Shown here: positions 20,194-28,802 of the stretch, one piece after another
Layout: every line of letters starts with the position of its first letter
Position numbering within the stretch: the stretch's first letter is position 1
Origin: Agromyces cerinus
GTDB lineage: Bacteria > Actinomycetota > Actinomycetes > Actinomycetales > Microbacteriaceae
Reading direction: 5' to 3'
Assembly (NCBI RefSeq): GCF_016907835.1
Contig: NZ_JAFBCT010000001.1
Coordinates: 1,178,001-1,242,000 of the forward strand
DNA length: 64,000 bases
Program-made: the position numbers and the translations under genes
Notes under the pieces: generated by a model
What the model was told of the DNA's origin: nothing
The model's database searches: none
Seen by the model: only the letters and a program-made list of their open reading frames with translations

Positions 20194-21456
20194 ATGGATC
20201 AAGGCAACACCGCGTTCCTGTTGATCATGGCGGCCCTGGTGCTGCTCATGACCCCCGGACTCGCATTCTTCTACGGCGGACTCGTCAAGGCGAAGAGCGT
20301 CATCAGCATGATGATGATGAGCTTCGGTGCGATCGGCCTCATCGGCGTCCTCTGGGTGCTGTACGGCTACGCCATCGCATTCCCGGGTGCTGAGGGTCTC
20401 GTCGCCCCCTGGTCCATCGACTGGTCGGCCATCGGCCTGACGAGCCTGCTCGAGACGCCCGAGGGCGCCGCCTACCCGCCGCTCGCGTTCGTGGCCTTCC
20501 AGGCGACGTTCGCGATCATCACCGTCGCGCTCATCTCCGGCGCCATCGCCGACCGCGCGAAGTTCGGCGCCTGGATGATCTTCGCCGCGATCTGGGCGAC
20601 GATCGTCTACTTCCCGGTCGCGAGCTGGGTGTTCAACTTCGGCCTCGCCGACGACGGCTCGTTCGCCTACGGCGGCTGGACGACGTTCGGCATGCAGGAG
20701 GCCTTCGGCGTCGGCGTCATCGACTTCGCCGGCGGCACCGCAGTGCACATCAACGCGGGCGCAGCCGCCCTCGCCCTGGCACTCGTGCTCGGCAAGCGGG
20801 TCGGCTTCTCGAAGGGCGCCCACGTTCCTCACAACCCGCCGTTCGTGCTGCTCGGTGCGGGCCTCCTCTGGTTCGGCTGGTTCGGCTTCAACGCGGGCTC
20901 CGAGCTCGCCGCCGACGGCACCGCGGCCCTCGCATGGGTCAACACCCTGGCGGCCCCGGCGGCTGCGCTGCTGGCCTGGCTCCTCGTCGAGAAGATCAAG
21001 GACGGCAAGCCCACGTCGGTGGGCGCGGCATCCGGTGCGGTGGCCGGCCTCGTGGCCATCACCCCCGCCTGCGCGTCGCTGACGCCCGGCTGGGCGATCG
21101 TGCTCGGCCTCATCGCCGGTGCGGTCTGCGCCCTCGCGATCGACCTGAAGTTCAAGTTCGGCTTCGACGACTCGCTCGACGTCGTGGGCATCCACCTCGT
21201 CGGCGGTCTCATCGGAACGCTGTACCTCGGCTTCTTCGCGAACAACACCGGCCTGATCTACAGCGGTGACCCGACCCAGCTGATGGTGCAGGCGATCGCC
21301 GCCTTCACGGTGCTCGCCTACTCGTTCGTGCTCGCCTTCATCATCGGCACGATCATCCAGAAGACGATGGGCTTCCGGGTGACGAACGAAGACGAGATCG
21401 CGGGTGTCGACACCGTGGTCCACGGCGAGGACGCGTACAAGCTCGAGTCCGTCTGA
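20194..21456 (+). CDS. amtB: Ammonium transporter AmtB
   Basis: A 420-residue Amt-family channel for NH4+/NH3 with about eleven transmembrane helices. It begins MDQGNTAFLLIMAALVLL and carries the family features MTPGLAFFYGGLV (about residues 22-34), DFAGGTAVHINAG with the first pore histidine, and HLVGGLIGTLYLG with the second. The C-terminal cytoplasmic tail (DEIAGVDTVVHGEDAYKLESV) matches the region that contacts PII proteins. A clear promoter and a GlnR-like operator sit upstream. Unlike many actinobacteria there is no glnK or glnD behind it; the next gene is unrelated. Confidence 0.96.
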   Translation: MDQGNTAFLLIMAALVLLMTPGLAFFYGGLVKAKSVISMMMMSFGAIGLIGVLWVLYGYAIAFPGAEGLVAPWSIDWSAIGLTSLLETPEGAAYPPLAFVAFQATFAIITVALISGAIADRAKFGAWMIFAAIWATIVYFPVASWVFNFGLADDGSFAYGGWTTFGMQEAFGVGVIDFAGGTAVHINAGAAALALALVLGKRVGFSKGAHVPHNPPFVLLGAGLLWFGWFGFNAGSELAADGTAALAWVNTLAAPAAALLAWLLVEKIKDGKPTSVGAASGAVAGLVAITPACASLTPGWAIVLGLIAGAVCALAIDLKFKFGFDDSLDVVGIHLVGGLIGTLYLGFFANNTGLIYSGDPTQLMVQAIAAFTVLAYSFVLAFIIGTIIQKTMGFRVTNEDEIAGVDTVVHGEDAYKLESV

Positions 21457-21499
21457 ACCTGACGGAATCACCGCGAGGGCGGTGGGGTAGTGTGCCGGT

Positions 21500-22099
21500 G
21501 TGTCAGACACCAATCGCTTCCTCACCGCCCTCGTCCGTGCCGTCGGGGCGCTGCTCGGGTCCGGCTCGTCCAAGGCGTCGGTCGGCCAGCCATCGGGTGA
21601 GTCGCGGCCGCAGCAGGGCGGCACGACGCGAACAGCGGATGCGTCCGAGCCTGCGTCGATCCAGACCGACACGCTGTCGCCGGGGCAGGCGGGTGAGTCC
21701 GCGACGATCGAGGTGGACCCGCGTCGTCTCCGCGCGGTCGAGCTGGGTTACTCGCCGTCGCACGACGGCGAGCCCGACCCTGGCGAGGTCGTGTGGACCT
21801 GGGTGCCCTACGAGGAGAACGACGGGCGCGGCAAGGACCGGCCGGTCGTCGTCGTCGCGGCATCCGGAGCCGGCGACTACCTGGCGGTGCAGCTCACCAG
21901 CAAGGCCCACGACGGTGATCGCGACTTCGTCTCGCTCGGCACCGGCGCCTGGGACGGGGAGGGCCGACCGAGCTGGGCGCGCATCGACCGGGTCTTCCGC
22001 GTGCGTGCGGGAGGCATGCGCCGGGAAGCGGCCTCCCTCGATGCGGAGCGGTACGGCCGCGTGACCGCTGCGCTGGACGCACGGTACGGCTGGCGCTGA
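21500..22099 (+). CDS. PemK/MazF-like protein with long N-terminal extension
   Basis: A 199-residue protein. The last 110 residues look like the PemK/MazF endoribonuclease fold: GEVVWTWVPYEENDGRGKDRPVVVVAA (the typical GEVVWV-PYE-DGR-KDRPVLVV pattern), then LAVQLTSK and WARIDRVFRV. The first 90 residues are low-complexity and do not belong to the fold. No antitoxin-like gene flanks it, so a toxin role is doubtful; it may be a solitary domesticated relative, common in actinobacteria. TAGTGT (21488-21493) lies six bases before the GTG and there is no Shine-Dalgarno, suggesting a leaderless mRNA. Confidence 0.72.
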   Translation: MSDTNRFLTALVRAVGALLGSGSSKASVGQPSGESRPQQGGTTRTADASEPASIQTDTLSPGQAGESATIEVDPRRLRAVELGYSPSHDGEPDPGEVVWTWVPYEENDGRGKDRPVVVVAASGAGDYLAVQLTSKAHDGDRDFVSLGTGAWDGEGRPSWARIDRVFRVRAGGMRREAASLDAERYGRVTAALDARYGWR

Positions 22100-22136
22100 T
22101 GCGCTGAGCGGCGGTGTGTGCTCGGAACGACCCGTA

Positions 22137-22496
22137 TCAGGCCCGTGGGGGCCGATGAAGGCCGAACGGCGACCCCTGATCGTCGCGGCACAGGCGGAAC
22201 TCGCCGAACGTCGCCATGGTCTCCTCGTCGTCGGCGCCCGGGAGGGACTCGACGGTGCCGCCGAGTCGTTCGACGGCAGCGACCGCAGCGTCCAGATCCT
22301 CGACCCTGAAGAAGACATACGGGGCGGCGCCGGGATCGCCGCCGTGGACGCCGGCCGGGACGCCGACCCCGGTGACCGCGTAGCCGTCGCCGCCCGGTCC
22401 CGACTCGAAGGTCCAGCCGAAGAGCTTGCCGTAGAAGGTGCGTGCCGTCATGGCATCCGCAGCACCGAACTCGATGAATGAGACTTCGCCCGACAT
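22137..22496 (-). CDS. VOC family protein (glyoxalase/bleomycin-resistance fold)
   Basis: A 119-residue single-domain VOC protein. Beta-alpha-beta-beta-beta modules are seen as SFIEFGAADAMTARTFYGKLFGW and later YVFFRVEDLDAAVAAVERLGG, ending in the DDQGSPFGLHRP segment. Members bind a metal ion and act as lyases, dioxygenases or drug-binding proteins; nothing here fixes the substrate. The ATG at 22496 has GAGGGGG upstream. It stands alone, between the PemK-like gene and the tRNA cluster. Confidence 0.85.
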   Translation of the reverse strand: MSGEVSFIEFGAADAMTARTFYGKLFGWTFESGPGGDGYAVTGVGVPAGVHGGDPGAAPYVFFRVEDLDAAVAAVERLGGTVESLPGADDEETMATFGEFRLCRDDQGSPFGLHRPPRA

Positions 22497-22621
22497 GGTT
22501 CCCCCTCGCCTCGACGCGTGGATAGGGCACACGGTAGTCGGCGGCGGGAACGGCCACAACGGGGGCCTGGCGGTCGGCCGGCACGGCGCGAGCGAGACCC
22601 GCAACCGGCGCAGCTCCCGGA

Positions 22622-22654
22622 AACGAAGAAAGCCCCCTGTGGAGAGGGGGCTTT
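22622..22654 (-). terminator. Terminator of tRNA-Val(CAC)
   Basis: A perfect 10-bp stem AAAGCCCCCT/AGGGGGCTTT (22629-22638 and 22645-22654) follows the 3' end of the minus-strand tRNA by two bases and runs into TTCTTCG. Confidence 0.8.
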
Positions 22655-22656
22655 CG

Positions 22657-22729
22657 TGGGCGATGCCGGGCTCGAACCGACGACCTCTTCCGTGTGAAGG
22701 AAGCGCGCTACCAGCTGCGCCAATCGCCC
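22657..22729 (-). tRNA. tRNA-Val (anticodon CAC)
   Basis: A 73-nt cloverleaf with acceptor stem GGGCGAT/ATCGCCC, anticodon stem CTTCC/GGAAG, loop TTCACAC with anticodon CAC, T-loop GTTCGAG and discriminator A. CCA is not encoded. It lies on the strand opposite to the other three tRNAs. TAGTAT at 22769-22774 is a plausible -10. Confidence 0.95.
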
Positions 22730-22921
22730 ATGTGGGAATTGCGTGTCACGCGAATGACCGCGGACTCGATACTAGCCGACCGCACGGGGTGAATGCACAT
22801 CGAGCGAGCGGCGCACGTTCGGAAGGGTGCCGAGAGGGCGCCGAACCCCCTCGACACGCCCGGGATGCGGGGGTGGATTCGGCCCGTGATCAGCGCGAAT
22901 CCGCTGCTCGACCCCGTCAGT

Positions 22922-22951
22922 TTGTGAATCGTTCAGGGAATCAGTTAGAGT
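22922..22951 (+). promoter_or_regulatory. Promoter of the tRNA-Gly/Cys/Val cluster
   Basis: TTGTGA (22922-22927), an 18-bp spacer and TAGAGT (22946-22951) precede tRNA-Gly by 27 bases. The rest of the 249-bp gap back to tRNA-Val(CAC) shows nothing coding. Confidence 0.55.
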
Positions 22952-22978
22952 CTTCATGCACGCAGAAATGCGAGCAAC

Positions 22979-23050
22979 GCGGATGTGGCGCAGTGGTAGC
23001 GCATCACCTTGCCAAGGTGAGGGTCGCGAGTTCGAATCTCGTCATCCGCT
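22979..23050 (+). tRNA. tRNA-Gly (anticodon GCC)
   Basis: A 72-nt cloverleaf: acceptor GCGGATG/CATCCGC, anticodon stem TCACC/GGTGA, loop TTGCCAA with anticodon GCC, T-loop GTTCGAATC, discriminator T. CCA is not encoded. First of three co-oriented tRNAs. Confidence 0.95.
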
Positions 23051-23107
23051 CTGATCAGGATGGGGCGAAAGCCCCATTCCTGTTCTTTTGGTGGTGAACC
23101 CAGACAC

Positions 23108-23178
23108 GGTGGATTGGCCGAGAGGCGAGGCAGCGGCCTGCAAAGCCGTATACACGGGTTCGAATCCCGTATCCACCT
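23108..23178 (+). tRNA. tRNA-Cys (anticodon GCA)
   Basis: A 71-nt tRNA with acceptor GGTGGAT/ATCCACC, anticodon stem GCGGC/GCCGT, loop CTGCAAA with anticodon GCA, T-loop GTTCGAATC and discriminator T. The following CCA is encoded. Confidence 0.95.
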
Positions 23179-23206
23179 CCAAGCTGAGAACTTCCATTCT
23201 CGACTT

Positions 23207-23278
23207 GGGCGATTGGCGCAGCGGTAGCGCGCTTCCCTGACACGGAAGAGGTCACTGGTTCGATCCCAGTATCGCCCA
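23207..23278 (+). tRNA. tRNA-Val (anticodon GAC)
   Basis: A 72-nt cloverleaf with acceptor GGGCGAT/ATCGCCC, anticodon stem CTTCC/GGAAG, loop CTGACAC with anticodon GAC, discriminator A and encoded CCA. It is closely similar to the minus-strand tRNA-Val(CAC), about 480 bp away. Confidence 0.95.
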
Positions 23279-23285
23279 CCACAAG

Positions 23286-23317
23286 AAAGCCCCGGCATCG
23301 CCGGGGCTTTCGTCGTT
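23286..23317. terminator. Terminator of the tRNA cluster
   Basis: A perfect 11-bp stem AAAGCCCCGGC/GCCGGGGCTTT with a three-base loop, followed by CGTCGTTT. It lies between tRNA-Val(GAC) and the convergent unknown gene, so it could serve both. Confidence 0.85.
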
Positions 23318-23324
23318 TCCGGGG

Positions 23325-23918
23325 TCACCCGACCTGCTCGAACACGAGCGGGGGATAGCTGATGCGGGTCGTGTACCAGGCCCACGAGTCGCCCGCCGTC
23401 TGCTCGATGGCGGCCCAGCCGCCGTATGCGGGCAGGTTCTTCAGCGTGAGGCTCACGGTCTGCTTGCCGTTCACGCTCCTGGGTCCAGCGCCGACGACGG
23501 TTCCGGATGCCGCATAGCCGCTGGCGTTCAATGTGACCGGGGCCCCGGACTCCACCGAGAAGGTGCAGACGTAGGTGCCGACCCCGGTGATGCCGTAGGC
23601 GGCCGGTTCGAAGTGGATGGAGGCTGCCGGGTTGCGCGTCGGCGACTCGCGGCGGTCGAAGCCGGCGTACGGCGTAGCGGCATCCGTCTGCATGATGGTG
23701 GGGCGGATCAGGGTGAGATTCGTGCGCCCCTTGCCGACGGTGTGCACGGGGGAGAGGAAGTCGATCGGCGCCCAGAAGATCGGGCCGACCACGAGTTCGC
23801 CGACCCAGTACTTCTCGGCCCATTCCTCGAGGCGGATGTCCGGCTCGAAGTCGGCGAATTCGATGACACGCTCATCGAACTCGCTGCGGGAGCCCAGTTC
23901 TTTCGATGTCTCATACAT
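23325..23918 (-). CDS. Hypothetical protein beside the tRNA cluster
   Basis: A 197-residue soluble protein that I do not recognise. The N-terminal half is acidic and aromatic (FADFEPDIRLEEWAEKYWVGELVVGPIFWAPIDFLSP in part). The C-terminal half alternates in a beta-sandwich-like way (TYVCTFSVESGAPVTL, KQTVSLTLKNLPAYGGWAAIEQ, WAWYTTRISYPPLVF). There is no signal peptide, no membrane helix and no catalytic motif I can name. The start is uncertain, but TAGAGT at 23926-23931 lies seven bases before this ATG, a leaderless arrangement; no Shine-Dalgarno exists. Its place between tRNA genes and thrS, with no partner, suggests an accessory gene that arrived at the tRNA locus. Confidence 0.7.
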   Translation of the reverse strand: MYETSKELGSRSEFDERVIEFADFEPDIRLEEWAEKYWVGELVVGPIFWAPIDFLSPVHTVGKGRTNLTLIRPTIMQTDAATPYAGFDRRESPTRNPAASIHFEPAAYGITGVGTYVCTFSVESGAPVTLNASGYAASGTVVGAGPRSVNGKQTVSLTLKNLPAYGGWAAIEQTAGDSWAWYTTRISYPPLVFEQVG

Positions 23919-24040
23919 GAGGGAAACTCTAAAACTGGACCGCCCGGGCCGTCTCAGGGGCAACACCGAAGTGCCGAGCGGTTGGCCCACGGCGACTACA
24001 GTTGAAGGGTTCTGTAGACCGATTCAAGGAGTGGATTCAG

Positions 24041-25984
24041 GTGGCCGACGGCTTCGAGCTCTTCACCGACCGTTCCGTTGTCGCAATGCGCGTCAACGGC
24101 GAGCTCAAGGACCTCGCCACGACGGTCACGGACGAAGACGTGGTCGAACCCGTCACGATCGACTCGCCCGACGGCCTGAACATCCTCCGCCACTCGGCCG
24201 CGCACGTGCTCGCGCAGGCGGTGCAGACGGTCAACCCCGAGGCGAAGCTCGGCATCGGCCCGCCCGTGACCGACGGCTTCTACTACGACTTCGACGTCGC
24301 CGAGCCGTTCACCCCCGAAGACCTCAAGGCGCTCGATAAAGAGATGTCTCGAATCATCCGTGCCGGCCAGCGCTTCATGCGCCGGGTCGTCACCGACGAT
24401 GAGGCGCGCGCCGAGCTCGCGAACGAGCCGTACAAGCTCGAACTGATCGGTCTCAAGGGCTCTGCGTCGACCGGCGGCGACAACGAGAACGTCGAGGTCG
24501 GGGCCGGTGAGCTCACGATCTACGACAACGTCGACCCGAAGACCGGCGAGACCGTCTGGAAAGACCTCTGCCGCGGCCCGCACGTGCCGAGCACCCGCAT
24601 GATCGGCAACGGCTGGTCGCTCATGCGCGTCGCCGCCGCCTACTGGCGCGGCTCCGAGAAGAACCCGCAGCTCCAGCGCATCTACGGCACCGCGTGGCCG
24701 ACGAAAGACGAGCTGCGCGCGTACCAGCACCGACTCGAGGAGGCCGCGCGCCGCGACCACCGCAAGCTCGGCACCGAGCTCGACCTGTTCTCGTTCCCTG
24801 AAGAGATCGGCTCGGGTCTGCCGGTCTTCCACCCCAAGGGCGGTGTCGTCAAGCGCGAGATGGAGGACTACGTCCGCCGTCGTCACATCGAAGAGGGCTT
24901 CCAGTACGTCTCGACCCCGCACATCACGAAGGGCCACGTCTTCGAGCTGAGCGGGCACCTGCCGTACTACAAGGACACGATGTTCCCGCCGATGGAGCTC
25001 GAGAACAGCGAGTACTACCTCAAGGCGATGAACTGCCCGATGCAGAACCTCATCTACCGCTCGCGCGGACGCTCGTACCGCGAGCTGCCGCTGCGGTTCT
25101 TCGAGTTCGGCACCGTGTACCGCTACGAGAAGTCGGGCGTCGTGCATGGCCTCACCCGCGTGCGCGGCCTCACCCAAGACGACTCGCACAGCTACGTGAC
25201 CCCCGAGCAGGCGCCCGGCGAGATCCAGCACCTCCTCGACTTCGTGCTGGGCCTCCTCCGCGACTTCGGCCTCGACGACTTCTACCTCGAGCTGTCGACC
25301 CGTGACGCGAACTCCGACAAGTTCAAGGGCAGCGACGAGCAGTGGGAGGTCGCCACGAACGTGCTGCGCGACGTCGCAGAGCGGTCGGGTCTCGACCTCG
25401 TGCCCGACCCGGGCGGCGCAGCGTTCTACGGCCCGAAGATCTCCGTGCAGGCGCGCGACGCCATCGGCCGCACGTGGCAGATGTCGACGATCCAGTACGA
25501 CTTCAACCAGCCCGAGGGCTTCGGTCTCGAATACACCGCGGCCGACGGCACGCACCAGCAGCCGGTGATGATCCACTCCGCGAAGTTCGGCTCGATCGAG
25601 CGCTTCTTCGGCGTGCTGATCGAGCACTACGCAGGCGCGTTCCCGGTGTGGCTCGCTCCCGTTCAGGTCGTGGGCATCCCCGTCGCCGAGGACTTCGCGC
25701 CCTACCTCGGCGCGATCATCGAGCAGCTGAAGGGCGCCGGCGTGCGCGCCGAGCTCGACGTGAGCGACGACCGCATGCAGAAGAAGATCCGCACGCACAC
25801 CACGCAGAAGGTGCCGATCCAGCTCATCGCGGGTGACAACGACCGTTCGGGTGAGACGGTGAGCTTCCGCTTCCGTGACGGCACCCAGGAGAACGGCGTC
25901 GCGATCGCCGAGGCGGTCGAGCGCATCAAGCAGGTCATCGTGGAGCGTCGCCAGGTCGTCACTCGCGACGACCTGTTCGCATGA
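24041..25984 (+). CDS. thrS: Threonine-tRNA ligase
   Basis: A 647-residue class II aminoacyl-tRNA synthetase that charges tRNA-Thr. Domains in order: TGS (about 1-60), the editing/SAD domain with [11 protein letters not shown] (about 68-78) and [11 protein letters not shown] (about 182-192), the catalytic core with MNCPMQN (zinc cysteine), motif 2 [18 protein letters not shown] segment and [14 protein letters not shown], and the C-terminal anticodon-binding domain ([13 protein letters not shown]). Start is the GTG at 24041, with AAGGAG nine bases upstream. No T-box leader is visible in the 120 bp before it. Its stop overlaps the HIT gene by four bases (ATGA), a conserved actinobacterial pair. 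Confidence 0.97.
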   Translation: MADGFELFTDRSVVAMRVNGELKDLATTVTDEDVVEPVTIDSPDGLNILRHSAAHVLAQAVQTVNPEAKLGIGPPVTDGFYYDFDVAEPFTPEDLKALDKEMSRIIRAGQRFMRRVVTDDEARAELANEPYKLELIGLKGSASTGGDNENVEVGAGELTIYDNVDPKTGETVWKDLCRGPHVPSTRMIGNGWSLMRVAAAYWRGSEKNPQLQRIYGTAWPTKDELRAYQHRLEEAARRDHRKLGTELDLFSFPEEIGSGLPVFHPKGGVVKREMEDYVRRRHIEEGFQYVSTPHITKGHVFELSGHLPYYKDTMFPPMELENSEYYLKAMNCPMQNLIYRSRGRSYRELPLRFFEFGTVYRYEKSGVVHGLTRVRGLTQDDSHSYVTPEQAPGEIQHLLDFVLGLLRDFGLDDFYLELSTRDANSDKFKGSDEQWEVATNVLRDVAERSGLDLVPDPGGAAFYGPKISVQARDAIGRTWQMSTIQYDFNQPEGFGLEYTAADGTHQQPVMIHSAKFGSIERFFGVLIEHYAGAFPVWLAPVQVVGIPVAEDFAPYLGAIIEQLKGAGVRAELDVSDDRMQKKIRTHTTQKVPIQLIAGDNDRSGETVSFRFRDGTQENGVAIAEAVERIKQVIVERRQVVTRDDLFA

Positions 25985-26544
25985 GCGCGTACCAGCCAGA
26001 CGAGTTCGAGGGCGTGCCGACGGATGCCTCGGCCGACCTCGCCGGTGTGCCCGACGCGTTCCAGCGCCTCTGGACGCCGCACCGGCTGGTGTACATCCAG
26101 CACGGCCAGCAGCCTGACGAGCACTCGTGCCCGTTCTGCCGCGCTCCCGAGATGAGCGATGAGCAGTCGCTCATCGTCGCGCGCGGCGAGCACGCCTACG
26201 TGCTGTTGAATCTCTTCCCGTACAACAGCGGGCACCTGCTCGTCTGTCCGTACCGCCACGTCGCGACGTACGACGAGGCGACCCCCGAGGAGGTCGCCGA
26301 GATCGGCGAGCTGACGCAGATCGCGATGCGGGTCGTGAAGCAGGTCTCGAAGTGCGACGGGTTCAACATCGGCATGAACCAGGGGCGCATCGCGGGTGCA
26401 GGCATCGCCGAGCACCTGCACCAGCACATCGTGCCGCGCTGGGCGCTCGACTCGAACTTCTTCCCGATCATCGCCGGCACGAAGGCGCTGCCGCGCCTGC
26501 TCGGCGAAGTGCGTCAGGAGATCGCCGAGGCGTGGCCCGCCTGA
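25981..26544 (+). CDS. HIT-domain nucleotide hydrolase/phosphorylase
   Basis: A 187-residue histidine-triad protein. The HIT motif [10 protein letters not shown] is at about residues 143-152; the N-terminal domain has CPFCRAPE, a likely metal-binding CxxC. It resembles Ap4A phosphorylase-like HIT proteins found directly after thrS in actinobacteria (Rv2613c in M. tuberculosis, from memory). Diadenosine nucleotides are side products of synthetases, which may explain the coupling. In mycobacteria a phosphatidylinositol-mannoside block (pgsA, pimA) follows this gene; here it does not. Confidence 0.9.
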   Translation: MSAYQPDEFEGVPTDASADLAGVPDAFQRLWTPHRLVYIQHGQQPDEHSCPFCRAPEMSDEQSLIVARGEHAYVLLNLFPYNSGHLLVCPYRHVATYDEATPEEVAEIGELTQIAMRVVKQVSKCDGFNIGMNQGRIAGAGIAEHLHQHIVPRWALDSNFFPIIAGTKALPRLLGEVRQEIAEAWPA

Positions 26545-26566
26545 GCGCACTGCGCTGAGGCGGGCC
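26534..26566. terminator. Hairpin between HIT gene and pdxY
   Basis: A 15-bp near-perfect stem (one G-G mismatch) with a three-base loop spans the HIT stop codon and the gap before the convergent pdxY. No T-run follows on either strand, so termination would depend on stem strength. Confidence 0.6.
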
Positions 26567-26584
26567 CGACTCGGGCAGACGGGC

Positions 26585-27436
26585 TCAGCGCACCTGGCGC
26601 ACGGTGAACTGCAGGCTCGGGTTCGCGTAGAACTCCTGCGCCTCGACGAGCTGCAGCTCGCGTTCGCCCGAGGTGTGCGTGAGCGAGAGCAGGTCGAAAA
26701 CGCTCGAGGTGGCGCGAGCGAGCGCGTCGGCGGCGTCGCCCGTGCGACGGTAGTGCGCCGTGAAGAGCGCGGCGGTGACGTCGCCCGATCCGTTCGCCTT
26801 CATCGGCAGCAGCGGGGTCTGCACGATCCAGGCGCCCGAGTCGTCGACGGCGAGCATCTCGATGGTGCCCTCCTCGCGGTCGGGTCGCTCCACGCTGGTC
26901 ACGAGCACGGTGCGCGGGCCGGTTGCGCGTACCAGGTCGACCGACGCCAGCGTCGACTCGAGGGTGTCGGGCTCGGTCTCGGTGAGGAAGCCCAACTCGA
27001 ACTGGTTGGGCGTGATGATGTCGGCCGCCGGCACCACGCGGTCGCGCAGCAGGATCGGGATGGCAGGGGCCACGAAGCATCCGGATTTCGCATTGCCCAT
27101 GACCGGGTCGCAGGCGTAGACGGCGTCGGGGTTCGCGGCCTTGACCCGCGCGACCGCATCGAGGATGACGTCGGCGATGCCCTCGCCGCCCTGGTAGCCC
27201 GAGAGCACCACGTCGATCTGCGGGAACACGCCGCGCTCCTCGATGCCCGTGATGACATCGCGCACGTCGTCGGGGCTGATCATCGGTCCGCGCCAGGCGC
27301 CGTAGCCGGTGTGGTTCGAGAAGTTGACGGTGTAGACCGGCAACACCTCGACGCCGATGCGCTGCAGAGGGAAGACGGCGGCCGAGTTGCCGACATGACC
27401 GTAGGCGACCGCGGACTGGATCGAGAGAATCTTCAC
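26585..27436 (-). CDS. pdxY: Pyridoxal kinase PdxY
   Basis: A 283-residue ribokinase-fold enzyme that phosphorylates pyridoxal with ATP in B6 salvage. Seen are the N-terminal ILSIQSAVAYGHVGNSAAVF, substrate-binding VNFSNHTGYGAW, the segment DPVMGNAKSGCFV, DIITPNQFELGFLT, and the anion-hole/catalytic motif KANGSGDVTAALF with Asp near the C-terminus. The GTG at 27436 gives the family N-terminus; the frame runs on upstream without similarity. It lies next to pdxR and pdxST, so salvage and de novo PLP synthesis are clustered. Confidence 0.92.
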   Translation of the reverse strand: MKILSIQSAVAYGHVGNSAAVFPLQRIGVEVLPVYTVNFSNHTGYGAWRGPMISPDDVRDVITGIEERGVFPQIDVVLSGYQGGEGIADVILDAVARVKAANPDAVYACDPVMGNAKSGCFVAPAIPILLRDRVVPAADIITPNQFELGFLTETEPDTLESTLASVDLVRATGPRTVLVTSVERPDREEGTIEMLAVDDSGAWIVQTPLLPMKANGSGDVTAALFTAHYRRTGDAADALARATSSVFDLLSLTHTSGERELQLVEAQEFYANPSLQFTVRQVR

Positions 27437-27485
27437 CGCTCGATCATCGCACCTTCGGAGTCGACGCTCGGTCGTGGCGCCGCCG

Positions 27486-28802
27486 CTACCGGCGAGCCGC
27501 GCGAACGGAGGCGCCGAGATCGGCGGCCAGCTTCCGCAGGTCGGAGTCGTCGAGTTCGTGCACGGTGAGGCGGAGGTGATCGGATGCCTCGCCGCCGCCG
27601 AGCGCGAATTCGTCACCAGGTCTGGCGAGCCACCCGCGGCGCATCAGCTGCTCGGAGACGGCGCGGGCCGGCGCACCGAGCGGGACCCAGACGTTCAGGC
27701 CGTCGCCGGCCTTCGTCGGGAGGCCTTCGGCGGTGAGCAGCTCGGCGAAGGCGGCGTTGCGGGCGGCGTAGTGCTCGCCCGCCGCGCGGATGCCGGCCGC
27801 GACCTCGGGGTCGGTCGCGAGCGCGCGCACGAGCCGCTGAAGCAGGTGGCTCACCCACGTGGTGCCCGGGGTCAACCGCATCGCGAGCCGGTCGGCGGTC
27901 TCGGGGTCGGAGGCCGTGACGGCGAGGCACATGTCGGGACCGAGGAACTTCGAGACCGAGCGCACGAGCGCCCACCGGCGATGCTCGGTGCCGATGAGGG
28001 AGTGGTACGGCAACTGCGAGAGCAGCGAGTAGTGGTCGTCTTCGATGACGAGCACGTAGGGGTGGTCGCGGAGCACGGCGCGCAGCTCGGCGGCACGCCC
28101 TTCGGAGAGGCTCGCCCCCGTGGGGTTCTGCGCGCGCGGCGTGCAGATGACGGCTCGCACACCCTGTTCGAGCGCCGCCCTGAGGCCGTCGACGGTCATG
28201 CCCTCGTCGTCGATCGGCACCGGCACCGCGCGGTAGCCGGCGACGCGCACGGTGTGGATGCTCGTGAGGAAGCACGGGTCCTCGAGGGCGACGGCGTCGT
28301 CGCGGGTGAGCGCCTGGGCGAGCAGCCGCTCGACGGCATCGCCGGCGCCGCTCGTCACGGTGACGCGCATCGGCGTCTCGGGCGGCAGGTCCGCGCTCAT
28401 CCAGTCCTGCGCCCATCGGGCGAGGTCGGGATCGATGACGGGTTCGCCGTACAGCACCGGGCGACGGGCGATGCTCGCCAGCGCGTGGGAGGGGTCGGGA
28501 ATGCGTGTTGGGTCGGGGTTGCCGGTGCCGATGTCGCGGAGCGCCGTGTCTGCGGCGAAGCCCTCCTGGGCGACGGCGGAAGCGCCGGCCACGCGAGTGC
28601 CGCCGCGGCCGAGCGTGATCACGACGCCGGCGTTCATCAACTGTCGGTACGCCGAGACGGCGGTGTTCCGGTTCACGCCGAGATGCTCCGCCAGGGTGCG
28701 AACCGGGGGGAGTGCGTCGCCGGGTCGGAGGGCTCCGCGCTCGATCAGCGTGCGCAGGCTGTCGGCGATCTCGGCCGCTGAGCGACCCTCGATGTCGATG
28801 AT
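27486..28802 (-). CDS. pdxR: MocR/PdxR-type transcriptional regulator (GntR wHTH plus aminotransferase fold)
   Basis: About 438 residues: an N-terminal GntR winged helix (ALPPVRTLAEHLGVNRNTAV around residues 35-55) and a class-I aminotransferase-like domain with TSGAGDAVERLL, DEGMTVDGL, PRAQNPTGASLS and the PLP lysine in SVSKFLGPDMC. Divergence from pdxST supports PdxR, which senses PLP and controls pdxST. Odd point: there is no ATG, GTG or TTG between the upstream in-frame TAG (28836-28838) and the GTG at 28676, which lies inside the recognition helix. The coordinate given is an ATC with GAGGAAGGA nine bases upstream. A one-base frameshift joining the out-of-frame ATG at 28834 is the alternative. 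Confidence 0.8.
   Translation of the reverse strand: MIDIEGRSAAEIADSLRTLIERGALRPGDALPPVRTLAEHLGVNRNTAVSAYRQLMNAGVVITLGRGGTRVAGASAVAQEGFAADTALRDIGTGNPDPTRIPDPSHALASIARRPVLYGEPVIDPDLARWAQDWMSADLPPETPMRVTVTSGAGDAVERLLAQALTRDDAVALEDPCFLTSIHTVRVAGYRAVPVPIDDEGMTVDGLRAALEQGVRAVICTPRAQNPTGASLSEGRAAELRAVLRDHPYVLVIEDDHYSLLSQLPYHSLIGTEHRRWALVRSVSKFLGPDMCLAVTASDPETADRLAMRLTPGTTWVSHLLQRLVRALATDPEVAAGIRAAGEHYAARNAAFAELLTAEGLPTKAGDGLNVWVPLGAPARAVSEQLMRRGWLARPGDEFALGGGEASDHLRLTVHELDDSDLRKLAADLGASVRAARR

Noticed and set aside
22622..24000. Integrated element at the tRNA cluster
   Set aside because: No integrase, no duplicated tRNA 3' end and only one unknown gene; insertion cannot be shown.
23919..24040. T-box riboswitch before thrS
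   Set aside because: Too short, with no T-box core sequence or terminator/antiterminator pair.
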